NCBI RefSeq assembly: GCF_000711975.1
Contig: NZ_JONT01000011.1
Span: 29,888-93,887 of the forward strand
Direction: 5' to 3'
Source of the DNA: Desulfofalx alkaliphila DSM 12257
GTDB lineage: Bacteria > Bacillota > Desulfotomaculia > Desulfotomaculales > Desulfohalotomaculaceae
DNA: 64,000 bases
The notes beneath the pieces are model-generated. The model ran no database searches. It worked only from the letters and a program-made list of their open reading frames with translations, and was not told the origin of the DNA. Position numbers and translations under genes: made by a program. Positions 24,361 to 33,940 of this stretch are shown in pieces. How positions within the stretch are numbered: the first letter of the stretch is position 1; each line of letters begins with the position of its first letter.

Positions 24361-26551
24361 TGGCGGCACGCTCCCTTGCCATAATATTCCTCAGTGCAAT
24401 CAGCGCTTCACTGGGCCCAATTTTTTTCCTGAAGTAATTGTCGTAATAGGTGAGCAGTAAATTCTTTTTTACCCTGGTGATGGCCACATAGAGCAGTCTT
24501 AAACGCTCGCTTATTTCATCAATTTTAAACTGCCTGATGGGGTTTGTTGCGGTCTTCCCGGTGTGGGCCTTGAGCTCTGCCTTAATCCTGGCCATGGGGC
24601 TGTTTTTGTCTTCCTTTAGGTACCACATATCGCTTCTAAATTTGTCCTTAACAGTGCTGGGGTATTCACCGGCGGTAACCCCGGTGAGGTAGACGGTATC
24701 CCATTCTAATCCCTTGGATTTATGGGTGGTAATAAGGGATATCACCCCCGGGCTGGGCTCAAAACCCTGCTGATCATTCACCGCTTTTAAATAGGTCCGC
24801 ACTGAACTCTCCATGGCGGGCAATTCTTGAGCAATATCCACCAGGTGCCAATGGGGGTATTGATGCAGCTTTTGGCGTATTAGCAGTGCCAGGTTATGGG
24901 CTATGCCCAACTGTTCCAATTCTAAGTTCATATCCTCAGCCAAAAACAGCACCAGTTCATCGGGGGGCATTTTCACACTGGCATCTAACCACTGCTGTAG
25001 TTTATTAATTCCCTGCACAAACCTGCCATAAACTTCCGGGTCTGAAAACTCTTCGGGCATTTCTAACCAGGGCAGGGCTTCACCCACCGGGTAGAGCACC
25101 TGCTCCGGAGAATATTTCTCAAACAGGCCTCCCAGTATCACCTGGGCATCATCATTTAGGTCTGATACAAAAATATTTTTCATCACCCTTATCAAATTAC
25201 CGGTGTGATGGGGTTTTGCCAGGTAAGTCAGCACTTCCTTTACATCCGCCACTGTTTTTTTCTGCTTATTGGTAATTTGGCCCACTTCCTCAAAGGGTGC
25301 ATTCAATAGGTGAAATTGTTCTGCGTACTTCTCTTGCATCCGCCGGGTGGGCACCAGCACTGCCACGGTGTTCTCCGGATTTTGCCGCACATGTTCAGCG
25401 GCTAGCCGGGCCACCCGTTCAGTTTCTTGCTCTTGGTTGGAAAAACCCTTGATGTGTATGGTGTAGCCATTGGTTTTTGGATTAGGAAATCGGTCCCTGT
25501 CATCCACCGGCCGAATATGCTGGGGCTCCAGTGCGCTGCGGCACTCCTTTTGGGGGTGGCTTTCGTTTACCCAGTCCACCAGCCCGTTGGCCAGGTTAAT
25601 TATCTGGGTGGTACTGCGACTGGAATACAATATTTCCTGCTTTACCACATCCGGCCGGGCGCAGTAGTTGCGAAAAATCTCCGGCTCTGCGGCAGTAAAA
25701 GTTCCCAGAATTGCCTGGTTGGAATCGCCCACCCGTACCAAGTTTCCGCTGTGGGCAGATAACAAGAGTAGAATTTCCTCCTGCAGGGGTGAAGAATCCT
25801 GGGCCTCGTCTTCAAAGAAAAGCGTCCAGCGCTTTTGCAGGCGTTCTAACACCTGGGCTTCCTCTTTTAACAGGCGAAGTGCCTGCACTATTAAATCATC
25901 AAAGTCCAGCAGACCGTTCTTGTTTAGTTCCCTGGTGTATTGCCGATATATGTCCAATGCCCAGGCCAGGTATGAGCTGTCATCCAGCCGGGCCCGCATT
26001 TCTTTAATTTGCTCTGTGTTTAGACCCGCAGCTTTAATAAAGCTCACCGCATCCTTAATAATTGCGGGTAAATCCCGCTGTTCCCAGCTTTCCAGTGCCC
26101 GGTGGTACCATTTATCATGGCTGGGTATATTGATTGGCTCCATCCACAGTTTACGGTTATTGGACATCCAGTCTTGGGTCAGTTGGGCCAGCAATTTTTG
26201 CTGGCTGCCTTCATCTATTATTTGAAAGTTTTGGTTGATCAGTAAAAACTCCGGTTTTTCCTTTAAAATGGTCATCGCCAAGGAGTGCAGCGTCTTAACA
26301 TCGTAGCCTTTAGAACGGGGCAGTCCCCGGTCCTCTAAAAAGTCACCGATGCGGCTGCGAAAGTTGGCCACCGCCGAATTCATCACAGTGACTATGAGAA
26401 TTTTACCCCCGCCCGTTGCCTGCTTTTCTATTAAGTCCGCCGCCAAATAGGCCAGCACCGTGGTTTTTCCGGCCCCCGGCACCGCAGGCACTGCCATTTT
26501 CCCGCCCCGGTAGGCTGCCACTTCCCGCTGGCCCGGTCTTAAATTAATCAC
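24347..26551 (-). CDS. UvrD/AddA-like superfamily 1 DNA helicase
   Basis: 734 residues with a full set of SF1A helicase motifs: Walker A PAVPGAGKTT (near 22-31), Walker B FEDEAQDSS, motif III VGDSNQAILG, motif IV LYSSRSTTQIINLAN, motif V TTHKSKGLEWDTVYL, motif VI LRLLYVAITRVKK. It ends soon after motif VI, where AddA/RecB would carry a nuclease domain; here that function is in the next gene. GTG start overlaps the upstream stop by four bases behind GGGGGG. Expected role: ATP-driven dsDNA unwinding with the nuclease and the AddB-like partner. Confidence 0.9.
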   Translation of the reverse strand: MINLRPGQREVAAYRGGKMAVPAVPGAGKTTVLAYLAADLIEKQATGGGKILIVTVMNSAVANFRSRIGDFLEDRGLPRSKGYDVKTLHSLAMTILKEKPEFLLINQNFQIIDEGSQQKLLAQLTQDWMSNNRKLWMEPINIPSHDKWYHRALESWEQRDLPAIIKDAVSFIKAAGLNTEQIKEMRARLDDSSYLAWALDIYRQYTRELNKNGLLDFDDLIVQALRLLKEEAQVLERLQKRWTLFFEDEAQDSSPLQEEILLLLSAHSGNLVRVGDSNQAILGTFTAAEPEIFRNYCARPDVVKQEILYSSRSTTQIINLANGLVDWVNESHPQKECRSALEPQHIRPVDDRDRFPNPKTNGYTIHIKGFSNQEQETERVARLAAEHVRQNPENTVAVLVPTRRMQEKYAEQFHLLNAPFEEVGQITNKQKKTVADVKEVLTYLAKPHHTGNLIRVMKNIFVSDLNDDAQVILGGLFEKYSPEQVLYPVGEALPWLEMPEEFSDPEVYGRFVQGINKLQQWLDASVKMPPDELVLFLAEDMNLELEQLGIAHNLALLIRQKLHQYPHWHLVDIAQELPAMESSVRTYLKAVNDQQGFEPSPGVISLITTHKSKGLEWDTVYLTGVTAGEYPSTVKDKFRSDMWYLKEDKNSPMARIKAELKAHTGKTATNPIRQFKIDEISERLRLLYVAITRVKKNLLLTYYDNYFRKKIGPSEALIALRNIMARERAANDKT

Positions 26552-28539
26552 TGACTGCCACCCCCCTGCTGCACGGTTTCAATAACATCCACCAGTATAC
26601 TTTCCTGTTCCCAGCCTTGGCTGCTTAGGTGACTATGGGCGGTGTAAATACCCTGGCTGCACTTTCCCAGCAGTCCTTGGACCAGCAGCCTTAGTTTTGC
26701 TTCCCTCACCTCTTGGTCGGTGGCATCATCCCACAGCAGGCCCTCTTTCCACCGCCTGGACAGCACCCAGGGGTTAGCCAGCTCTTTGGCCATGCCGGTC
26801 AGCCAGCCCCGGCTGCCCACATCCAGCCAAATTTGATATTTAACCGGTGCCACATGGGGATTTAATATCAAGTTTAGCGGCGTAGTCAGAATTACCTTGT
26901 CGGTGTTAACCGGGGGACGGTAAAGCACATCCGCTGCCAGCGTACCCCTTTGCACCATATCAATAAAGCTGTAGCCCAAGGTCTCTTCGCCGCCGGGGCG
27001 GTAGCTGGCCAAAACCCGGCGCAGTTTTACCGCAGAGTCAATTACTTGGCGGCAGGCCAATAGGTCCTCTTCAGCCTGCAACAAGGGCGACAAGAGTTCC
27101 GCAAAGGCCTGTTGAAAGAGCAGCTCTATATCCGGTCCGGCCTGCCTTCGCTCTTCTACCCACCCCTGCAGCTGACGGTAGCGCTCTGCATTGTCAAAGC
27201 CCACCCGTTCAAGGAGCTTTAAATTGTCTATATCCGGCAGTACCAGTTCATTTTTAAAAATTTCCTCGGCTAAAATACCTGCCCGCACCGGGTCAATGCC
27301 CAGTACCAAGGATAGGGTCTGCACCAGGCCGGAAAAGTTAATTTGCCTTTCCCACTGGGGGTTGCACAATAGGGCCAGTGTTACCATTGCCTGGGCAAAG
27401 GGTTGATCCAGTAGTTTTTTACCCCGGCTGACATTGGCAATGGCAATGCCCTTTTCTTGCAGTTTGTTAGTTAATATAAACTCCATTACCTTATCCACCA
27501 TGGGGGCTACAAGGGCTAGGTCCCCCGGGTTTGTTCCGTCAACCACCAGTCTTTCCACCCTGGCAGCCACCTCTTCCAGCATTTCCCCCCGGCTGCCGGT
27601 GCTGATATGGCCGGCCAGCATGGCGGCATTTTCTATGGGTCCTTTTTGGCCGGCAATTAAACCGGCCAGATATTGGCCAAAGCGGTCACCTGCCCGGTCC
27701 ACCCCCAGCTCTTCTTTTTCACAGCGGGGCAATATCTGTCTTATTACCCCCTCGGGATAGGCACCGAAAAACACGGTGTGGCCGCCCTGGGGGTTGTAGG
27801 CAAATGTACTGCCCTTGCAGGTGTCCATCAACTGCCTTATCAGCCCTTGGGCAGCAAAGACCGTTTCTTCTATGTCATCCACCAAGAGATACTGCCACTG
27901 GCCGGCTAAGTGTTCTAAGTAAATCTTATCTTGCATCAGTATCCGGTTAAATAATTCGATCATCAAGGAGTAGTCCAAGGTAAGGGTGGCCAGGCACTGC
28001 TTGCGAAATTTTTCCATCACCGTTACCCCTTCAGCAAGGGCAGTTGCCTTTTCTTGGCTGTGACTTGCGGCACCCAGCTGTATTAAGCGCCGGCCCGCCT
28101 CTTCCAATGAAATATTATTTACCGCTGCCTGGTTTAAGTTGTCAATTAGCTGCAGGGCCAGGTGTTCGGAAGTGGATTTAACTTCAGCAAACATGCCTTG
28201 CTGACGGGCCTCTTCCACCAATAGCCCCATCAAATAGTGAGCAGACTCCACCGTCATAAATACTGGCTGCAGGTCTTGGCCGGCAGTGGGCATTTTTTTC
28301 GTCACCAGCGGCCAATACTTCTTGATTTGGTTTTGCACAAAGCCAAAATAAGTATATATATGCAGGGTGCCACAGGCGGCTGCCTGCAGTGATTTGCGCC
28401 ACTGGGATACATCGGCGGCAGAACGCAATAACACTAAAATGTTATCTGACTTTATCCCTTGGGCCAGCAGTTGTGTATAGTGTTTCTTGAGCCTTGTGGT
28501 TTTACCGCCGGCCACCGGGCCACAAATAACTTTATTCAT
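26548..28539 (-). CDS. AddB/UvrD-like P-loop protein, partner of the helicase
   Basis: 663 residues from the ATG at 28539 with AAAGGTGG six bases upstream; an earlier start at 28626 would add 29 residues without a site. A P-loop GPVAGGKTTRLKKHY opens the protein and a degenerate Walker B-like YLLVDDIEETVF lies near 225. A late AKLRLLVQGLLGKC resembles helicase motif VI. The other SF1 motifs are weak, as in AddB, which keeps the helicase fold without full activity. There is no Fe-S nuclease domain at the C-terminus; the separate nuclease carries it. It heads the three-gene operon. Confidence 0.75.
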   Translation of the reverse strand: MNKVICGPVAGGKTTRLKKHYTQLLAQGIKSDNILVLLRSAADVSQWRKSLQAAACGTLHIYTYFGFVQNQIKKYWPLVTKKMPTAGQDLQPVFMTVESAHYLMGLLVEEARQQGMFAEVKSTSEHLALQLIDNLNQAAVNNISLEEAGRRLIQLGAASHSQEKATALAEGVTVMEKFRKQCLATLTLDYSLMIELFNRILMQDKIYLEHLAGQWQYLLVDDIEETVFAAQGLIRQLMDTCKGSTFAYNPQGGHTVFFGAYPEGVIRQILPRCEKEELGVDRAGDRFGQYLAGLIAGQKGPIENAAMLAGHISTGSRGEMLEEVAARVERLVVDGTNPGDLALVAPMVDKVMEFILTNKLQEKGIAIANVSRGKKLLDQPFAQAMVTLALLCNPQWERQINFSGLVQTLSLVLGIDPVRAGILAEEIFKNELVLPDIDNLKLLERVGFDNAERYRQLQGWVEERRQAGPDIELLFQQAFAELLSPLLQAEEDLLACRQVIDSAVKLRRVLASYRPGGEETLGYSFIDMVQRGTLAADVLYRPPVNTDKVILTTPLNLILNPHVAPVKYQIWLDVGSRGWLTGMAKELANPWVLSRRWKEGLLWDDATDQEVREAKLRLLVQGLLGKCSQGIYTAHSHLSSQGWEQESILVDVIETVQQGGGSQ

Positions 28540-28613
28540 AACATACCACCTTTTAGATAGATTAAGACAAGCCAGGTGAAGGTTTGCTATAGTAATATCT
28601 ATTATAATATAAC

Positions 28614-28641
28614 ACCCGGACCACATGTTAGCAGTCCGGGT
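28614..28641 (-). terminator. Hairpin after the chemoreceptor gene
   Basis: ACCCGGAC / GTCCGGGT eight-base-pair stem with a 12-base loop just beyond the stop of the chemoreceptor gene. The following sequence is AT-rich rather than a pure T-run, so it is a weaker terminator or a processing hairpin. Confidence 0.5.
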
Positions 28642-28648
28642 AAAGGTA

Positions 28649-30547
28649 TTATTTTTTGTATTTAGTTGTAATGGCTTCCAAATCCTCCGCTGTCTTATTT
28701 AAATCTTCAGCCGAAGCGGCAACCTCTTCCATGGCAGCCGTTTGTTCTTCGGTGGTGGCAGCCACATTTTGTACCGCAGCGGATACTTGCTCTGCGGCCG
28801 CAGCCACATCGCTGGCCCGGATGTTCAAGGCCTGTACCAATTCCATAATGGATTGCAGGGAGCTGCTCACATCATTTACAACCTTGCGGCCCTTGGACAC
28901 CTCATCCTTACCTGCGTCCATGGCATGGACAGCCTGGGCAGATTGAAGTTGTACCTGATTAATAATATGGTTAATTTCCCCCGCCGAGCGGGCCGATTCT
29001 TCAGCAAGCTTGCGTACTTCATCGGCCACCACCGCAAAGCCGCGGCCGGATTCCCCTGCCCTGGCCGCTTCTATGGCAGCATTAAGGGCCAGCAGGTTAG
29101 TCTGCTCAGCTATGCCGTTGATAGCATCCACCAGTTGACCGACATTGGCCACTTCCCTGTTTAACTGCTCCACCGTTTGAGCCACATTGTTTGACGATTG
29201 CTCAATACTTTGCATGCTTTCCAGCACCATAATAATCTGTTCCTGTCCCTGCTCCGCCTGCCGGCTGGCTTCGGTTAACTCGCCGGACACTGCACGGATG
29301 TTTTCTGCCATGTTGTCCACTGTGGCAGAAACTTCAGTCACAGTGGAAGCATTGGCTGTGGCTGCAGAAGAAGTTTGTGCTGCCTGGGCTGACAGGGAGC
29401 GGGAGGTATCGGTCACCCGATCTCCGGCCAGGGCAATGCTGGTCATCAGCTCTTTCAGGCTTTTACGCATATCTTCAAAGGCAGCTGCCAACACCCCTAT
29501 TTCATCTCCACTGTTCGCCTTAATCTCTTGATCTAATTCCCCTTTAGCCACATTGCCGGCGGCACCCACCAGGGCATTGATGGGCCTAACCGCTTTTTCA
29601 GTTAATAACCACCCCACTGCCAGCAGTGCCAGGGATGTTAAAGCAATGGCTATAATGGACCTTCGGTTCATGGCGTCGGTCGCTGCAAAAACTTCATCCC
29701 TATCTGCCACCACAGCCAGCAGCCAGCCGGTGGTGGACATATCCTGGTAGCTAATTATAGAGTTTGTATCCTGAAACTGATATTCTAGCTGTCCGCTTTT
29801 TTGGGCTAACATCTCCCTGACAACTTCAGCCAGTTCATCGTCCACTAATTCCCCTGGCTCAGTAATGTTTTCCAAAAGCAACCTTTGATCAGGATGGGCA
29901 ATCACTACCCCATTGCTGTCCATGAGATAAGCTCTCCCATTTTCCCCATATTTCATATCCATCACTAACTGGGCCATGCTATCTAAATTTAGCCGACTGT
30001 ACAAGACACTTTTTAACTGTCCGTCACTTTTCACCGGAGCGGCTATCACCACTGCCGCAGTGCCGGTAACATTGGAAATCAGCGGCTCAGAAACAGCAAA
30101 GTTACTGCCGGCTACGACTTCCTTAAAATAAGCCCGATCACCCAAATTCACCGGGTTGTCATCGGTATTTATTGCCATGCCGTCCGGTTCTATTATGCCA
30201 AAGTTATCAAACATGTTCCCCGGCTGGGTAAGCTGCTGCTGCAATTCCCTTTTTAAATAGTCCAGGGCCACCTCACTGTCTTCATTTTGCAGGGTGTCGG
30301 TATTTGCAATTACAAAAAGAGTGTTCTCGTGTCTGGCAATCATTTGATCCAGCATTGCACTGTTAACAGATGCACTGTTTTTTAAGGTCCCATTAACATT
30401 TTCTACCTCGTTTTGAAAACTTAAATACGCAGTGCCGGAGTTAATAACTATCAGCACCAACACTGCCGCCACAATTAAGCCCAAGAACTTAATTCGTAGG
30501 CTTACATTAAGTAAGGCACCTAAAATGCCCGCCGGTTTTTTTTCCAT
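28649..30547 (-). CDS. Methyl-accepting chemotaxis protein
   Basis: 632 residues from the ATG at 30547, which has GGAGGG six bases upstream. Topology: membrane helix near 15-38, a large dCache-type extracellular sensor (about 40-285), a second helix near 290-312, a HAMP domain, then a long coiled-coil signalling domain. The hairpin tip has the standard [20 protein letters not shown] followed by [19 protein letters not shown]. It senses an external small molecule and controls CheA. The gene stands alone, away from che or flagellar genes. Confidence 0.95.
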   Translation of the reverse strand: MEKKPAGILGALLNVSLRIKFLGLIVAAVLVLIVINSGTAYLSFQNEVENVNGTLKNSASVNSAMLDQMIARHENTLFVIANTDTLQNEDSEVALDYLKRELQQQLTQPGNMFDNFGIIEPDGMAINTDDNPVNLGDRAYFKEVVAGSNFAVSEPLISNVTGTAAVVIAAPVKSDGQLKSVLYSRLNLDSMAQLVMDMKYGENGRAYLMDSNGVVIAHPDQRLLLENITEPGELVDDELAEVVREMLAQKSGQLEYQFQDTNSIISYQDMSTTGWLLAVVADRDEVFAATDAMNRRSIIAIALTSLALLAVGWLLTEKAVRPINALVGAAGNVAKGELDQEIKANSGDEIGVLAAAFEDMRKSLKELMTSIALAGDRVTDTSRSLSAQAAQTSSAATANASTVTEVSATVDNMAENIRAVSGELTEASRQAEQGQEQIIMVLESMQSIEQSSNNVAQTVEQLNREVANVGQLVDAINGIAEQTNLLALNAAIEAARAGESGRGFAVVADEVRKLAEESARSAGEINHIINQVQLQSAQAVHAMDAGKDEVSKGRKVVNDVSSSLQSIMELVQALNIRASDVAAAAEQVSAAVQNVAATTEEQTAAMEEVAASAEDLNKTAEDLEAITTKYKK

Positions 30548-30675
30548 ATTTATCCCTCCACACATGATTACTTCGACAAAAAAATCATTTAACTTACATG
30601 TCCCATCAAAAATTTACAGAATTAATGAAAAATTTTTTGCCCATAATATATTTAACAAAATGGGAGGTGACTTTA

Positions 30676-30927
30676 TTGGCACAACAACACATTCACTGTT
30701 CCGTCAACAACTGCCACTACTGGCAAAATGGCAACAAATGCATGGCCAATGAAATTGTTGTGGTAAGCGACGATTTTGGTGCCCAACAGCCGGACTATGT
30801 TGACGCATCCCTGGCCCAACAAATTGCTCCCACACCGGCAGAAAACTGCATGCAAACCTGCTGTAAGACCTTCGTACACAAAAACTCAAGTCAAATTAAA
30901 GCAGACAAGGTATATAGAACCCAATAA
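30676..30927 (+). CDS. DUF1540 cysteine-rich protein
   Basis: 83 residues starting at a TTG with GGGAGGTGA five bases upstream; a longer frame from 30598 lacks a site and adds a sequence unlike the family. The pattern HCSVNNCHYWQNGNKCMANEI, then ENCMQTCCKTFV, matches the DUF1540 domain, common as one or two copies in spore formers and probably metal-binding through its cysteines. Function unknown. Divergent from the chemoreceptor gene. Confidence 0.85.
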   Translation: MAQQHIHCSVNNCHYWQNGNKCMANEIVVVSDDFGAQQPDYVDASLAQQIAPTPAENCMQTCCKTFVHKNSSQIKADKVYRTQ

Positions 30928-30931
30928 CAGC

Positions 30932-30967
30932 AAAGGGGCGCAATGGTAAATTGCGCCCCTTGTTCTT
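30932..30967 (+). terminator. Terminator after the DUF1540 gene
   Basis: AAGGGGCGCAAT / ATTGCGCCCCTT stem with a five-base loop, followed by TGTTCTTAT. Lies between two convergent genes. Confidence 0.8.
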
Positions 30968-30975
30968 ATGTACTT

Positions 30976-31488
30976 TTAATGAAGCATTAGTTTTGGTTGA
31001 GTGAGGTTGCTTAATACATTTATCAGGTAGTCCACTGTTTCTTTTTGATGTTCATCAATTTCCAGTTCTTCCACCTGTTCTAATAAATTCCATAATCCTC
31101 GGTTGACATCCCGAATCAGTAAAGCAAAGGGTTTAAACTCTCCCTTGTCGTTCATACCGGCAGACAAGCCTTTGGTCACCAACTCCCAATCACACATTAG
31201 TACCAAGTGCTGCTTTGAAGTTACATGTCGGAAAAACTCCCACATTTCGGGGGTAAAACCTACCAATATGCCTGCTCCCTCTTCCCAATCAATGTCTAGC
31301 ACCACCATAAACTCGTCGGAGTTTACCATAACCAGTTCCCAACTAAACCAGTAATCAATTTCTTCCCCTGCATGAAACATTTCAAACAGGTCAGATAAAT
31401 CTTCCTTTAAGGTGGGTAGCACTAATACCAATGCCTCGTCAGATTCGCCAATAAATTCCGGAAAAATAATTTCTTTTTCCAAGGCCAA
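30976..31488 (-). CDS. Acidic protein of unknown function
   Basis: 170 residues, strongly acidic, with no signal peptide, membrane helix or motif I recognise. Aromatic-rich segments such as EEIDYWFSWELVMV and TPEMWEFFRHV alternate with predicted beta strands, and the C-terminal third looks helical (LWNLLEQVEELEIDEHQKET). The gene has its own start signal (GGAGGTGG) and lies between the DUF1540 gene and the PrcB_C gene. It appears real, judging by length and coding pattern. Confidence 0.65.
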   Translation of the reverse strand: MALEKEIIFPEFIGESDEALVLVLPTLKEDLSDLFEMFHAGEEIDYWFSWELVMVNSDEFMVVLDIDWEEGAGILVGFTPEMWEFFRHVTSKQHLVLMCDWELVTKGLSAGMNDKGEFKPFALLIRDVNRGLWNLLEQVEELEIDEHQKETVDYLINVLSNLTQPKLMLH

Positions 31489-31576
31489 CCACCTCCTTCT
31501 TATCTTCTATGCCTATTCGCCACCACACATAAAATTCCTGCTTAATTGCTTTCATTTCGCCGGTGTTATAAGAAGT

Positions 31577-31608
31577 AACAACAGCCGCAATTTATTACGG
31601 CTGTTGTT
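31577..31608 (-). terminator. Hairpin after the PrcB_C gene
   Basis: AACAACAGCCG / CGGCTGTTGTT, an 11-bp perfect stem with a ten-base loop, just beyond the stop of the PrcB_C gene. The T-run is poor, so termination strength is uncertain. Confidence 0.6.
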
Positions 31609-31612
31609 GTTC

Positions 31613-32317
31613 TTAATCAACCAATATTGTAATTACCTGTTCAATTTGCCGGTTAGTTTCTATAAGCTTGGCGTCGCGCGGGTGAGTAATCACAGTGAGA
31701 TAGGCTGAGCCGGCTTGGGGCTCCCGGGTGGTATAGGTTACATATAGGCTACCTTGGTTTACCACCACATCTTTTATTTCAATAACATAACCACTGGAAG
31801 GTTTGCTTCCCCACGTCATTTCCAGCATATAAGCACTGTCCCTTTGCGGTATTAAGTTATAGCTAACACCATGAATATTTTTAGTGCCGGATTCAGTTTC
31901 TTCCGTTGCTGCCAACCTTTCAACAAGATAATCTATTTCCTCTTTGGCCACCGGGGCATCCAGTTGTTCAGTATCCCAGTCGCTTGGCATCATACCCAAG
32001 CGGTACAAGAGTTCTAAATTGGTATACTGCCGGTTCGTTATTTCATTTAAGATAATGCCCTTGCTTTCTAATTTATTAATTACGGCATTGGCTAACTGAT
32101 CCCTGGTAATATTTTTTACTGTGCCCTTGGTAATCTCCTCTAAAGAAGTTGTAAATTCAACACTGTGCTGCAGCGGTTTTTTTACCTCTTCCACCGCCGG
32201 TAATTTCTGTTCCACCCCGCCTCCGGTTTGCTGGGCAGTGCTACCCACCGCAGGCATCACAATTAAAAGACCTCCAATTACCAAAGCAGCCAAATACCTT
32301 TTCATCTTACATGGCAC
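31613..32317 (-). CDS. Secreted protein with C-terminal PrcB_C domain
   Basis: 234 residues. A signal peptide (KRYLAALVIGGLLIVMPAVG) covers the N-terminus. A helical middle region (about 60-135) has no family I know. The last 80 residues fit the PrcB_C family (PF14343): EMTWGSKPSSGYVIEI, then YVTYTTREPQAGSAYLTVITHP. In spirochaetes PrcB works with the dentilisin protease complex; in Firmicutes the domain occurs in spore or cell-surface proteins of unknown role. It should be extracellular. It has its own hairpin terminator. Confidence 0.75.
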   Translation of the reverse strand: MPCKMKRYLAALVIGGLLIVMPAVGSTAQQTGGGVEQKLPAVEEVKKPLQHSVEFTTSLEEITKGTVKNITRDQLANAVINKLESKGIILNEITNRQYTNLELLYRLGMMPSDWDTEQLDAPVAKEEIDYLVERLAATEETESGTKNIHGVSYNLIPQRDSAYMLEMTWGSKPSSGYVIEIKDVVVNQGSLYVTYTTREPQAGSAYLTVITHPRDAKLIETNRQIEQVITILVD

Positions 32318-32365
32318 CTCCGTATACTAAATAGACGAAAAAAATGTTTATTTAGTTCCATAAAT

Positions 32366-32399
32366 ATTAAAACACAGGCCAAAAAGCCTGTGTTTTAAT
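32366..32399 (-). terminator. Terminator at the end of the nucleoside transport / xpt operon
   Basis: ATTAAAACACAGGC / GCCTGTGTTTTAAT, a 14-bp perfect stem with a six-base loop, three bases past the xpt stop. It reads as a terminator in both directions. Confidence 0.9.
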
Positions 32400-32401
32400 A
32401 T

Positions 32402-32971
32402 TTATATAAACTCCACTTTGCCGTCTTTTAAGCTGGCTACCCTGGCCAGTGACTCAATGCGTATACCTTGGGCCCGCAGTTCTTTACCGCCGCCCTGAAA
32501 TGCTTTTTCCACCACAATGCCCACACCCACCAGGGTGGCCTTTGCTTGTTTTACAATACTATGCATGCCCCGCAAGGCCTCTCCCCGGGCTAAAAAGTCA
32601 TCCACTATTAATACCCGGTCTTCAGGTTTCAAGTAAGATTTAGAAACAAATATTTCAACCGCTTCTTTTTTGGTATAGGAATACACCGAAGAGCTAAAAT
32701 AGCGGTGATCTATTGTGGCGGCATGTTTTTTCTTGGCGAAAAGCACCGGCACATTGAGTGCTATGCCGGTCATTAAACCCACAGCAATGCCGGAGGCCTC
32801 CACAGTGAGGATTTTAGTCACCCCTTGGTCTGCGTAAAGGCGGGCAAACTCATCACCAATGGCTTTGATAAAATGCGGATCCAATTGGTGGTTGAGAAAT
32901 GAGTCTATTTTTAATATATGATCAGATATTATTTTTCCCTCTGTCAGTATTCTGTCCTTGAGCAACTGCAT
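32402..32971 (-). CDS. xpt: Xanthine phosphoribosyltransferase
   Basis: 189 residues, the standard size. The PRPP-binding motif is RVLIVDDFLARGEAL near residues 123-137, and the N-terminal LLKDRILTEGKIISDHILKI matches the Xpt family. It converts xanthine and PRPP to XMP in purine salvage. It is the fifth and last gene of the operon begun by the guanine riboswitch at 37.9 kb, 36 bases after the last permease, so import and salvage are regulated together. Confidence 0.95.
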   Translation of the reverse strand: MQLLKDRILTEGKIISDHILKIDSFLNHQLDPHFIKAIGDEFARLYADQGVTKILTVEASGIAVGLMTGIALNVPVLFAKKKHAATIDHRYFSSSVYSYTKKEAVEIFVSKSYLKPEDRVLIVDDFLARGEALRGMHSIVKQAKATLVGVGIVVEKAFQGGGKELRAQGIRIESLARVASLKDGKVEFI

Positions 32972-33007
32972 TTTAAGATACCCACTTTCAAATTATGTTT
33001 AGTTTAG

Positions 33008-33940
33008 TCATCGTTCTTCCCGATCATAGTATACTCCCAGGGCCCTAGGGGCACCCACCCCACCGGTTTGAGACCTGCGGGTGGCAATAATCAGTACCAG
33101 GATGGTACAAAGATAAGGGAGCATACTCAGAAAATATGCAGATACCTGCACATCCATCAATTGCATTCTAAAGCCAAGTGCATCTATACCGCCAAACATA
33201 TATGCACCCAACATTGCATAGAGGGGGTTCCAAGCGGCAAAGATCACCAATGCCACCGCTATCCATCCCCGGCCGGCGGTCATGTTTTCCATCCACGAGG
33301 GTGCATAGGCAAGGGATAGATAGGCCCCGCCAACCCCTGCCAGCATACCGCCCACCACAGTGTATAAATAGCGGGTGAAGGAAACACTGACGCCCAGCGA
33401 ATCGGCAGAACCGGGGTTTTCACCCACAGCCCGCAAGTTTAAGCCCATTCTGGTGCGGTAAATATAATACCAGGCAAGGGGAACTAAAATAAAACTTAGA
33501 TACACCAGCGGATCATGGTTAAAAAATATCGGCCCCACAATTGGAATATCTGATAAAAAAGCAATTTTTACTGACTTAAAGCTGGATACTAAAGGCTGCC
33601 CAATATATGCCTTGCCTAAATAACCGGATAATCCTGTACCAAAAATGGTCAGCGCTAACCCGGTCACCACCTGGTTGGCCCTTAGGGTTACTGTCAGGGC
33701 GGCATGAATTAAGGCCAAGAGGCCACCGGCAAACATGGCCGCCATCACCCCAAGCCAAGGGTTGGCCGTTAAAAAGGCTACCATAAAACCTGTTACCGCA
33801 CCAACTAACATCATACCTTCAACACCCAGGTTGATTATACCCGAACGCTCGGTAAAAATCTCCCCCAGGGCGGCGAATAAAAGCGGGGTACCGGCTGTAA
33901 TTGCAGCAGTACAAATGGTAATAATTGTTGTCGTTTCCAT
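33008..33940 (-). CDS. nupQ: Nucleoside ABC transporter permease (NupQ-like)
   Basis: 310 residues with eight or more membrane helices and the branched-chain-permease-like fold (BPD_transp_2), including FTERSGIINLGVEGMMLVGA and FAAWNPLYAMLGAYMFGGID. It is the second permease subunit of a BmpA/NupOPQ-type transporter. Its start overlaps the nupP stop by one base. Substrate class (purine nucleosides) is inferred from the riboswitch, xpt and the BMP binding protein. Confidence 0.88.
   Translation of the reverse strand: METTTIITICTAAITAGTPLLFAALGEIFTERSGIINLGVEGMMLVGAVTGFMVAFLTANPWLGVMAAMFAGGLLALIHAALTVTLRANQVVTGLALTIFGTGLSGYLGKAYIGQPLVSSFKSVKIAFLSDIPIVGPIFFNHDPLVYLSFILVPLAWYYIYRTRMGLNLRAVGENPGSADSLGVSVSFTRYLYTVVGGMLAGVGGAYLSLAYAPSWMENMTAGRGWIAVALVIFAAWNPLYAMLGAYMFGGIDALGFRMQLMDVQVSAYFLSMLPYLCTILVLIIATRRSQTGGVGAPRALGVYYDREER

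Noticed and set aside
30598..30675. N-terminal extension of the DUF1540 protein
   Set aside because: The extension lacks a ribosome binding site, while the TTG at 30676 has a strong one and begins at the domain.
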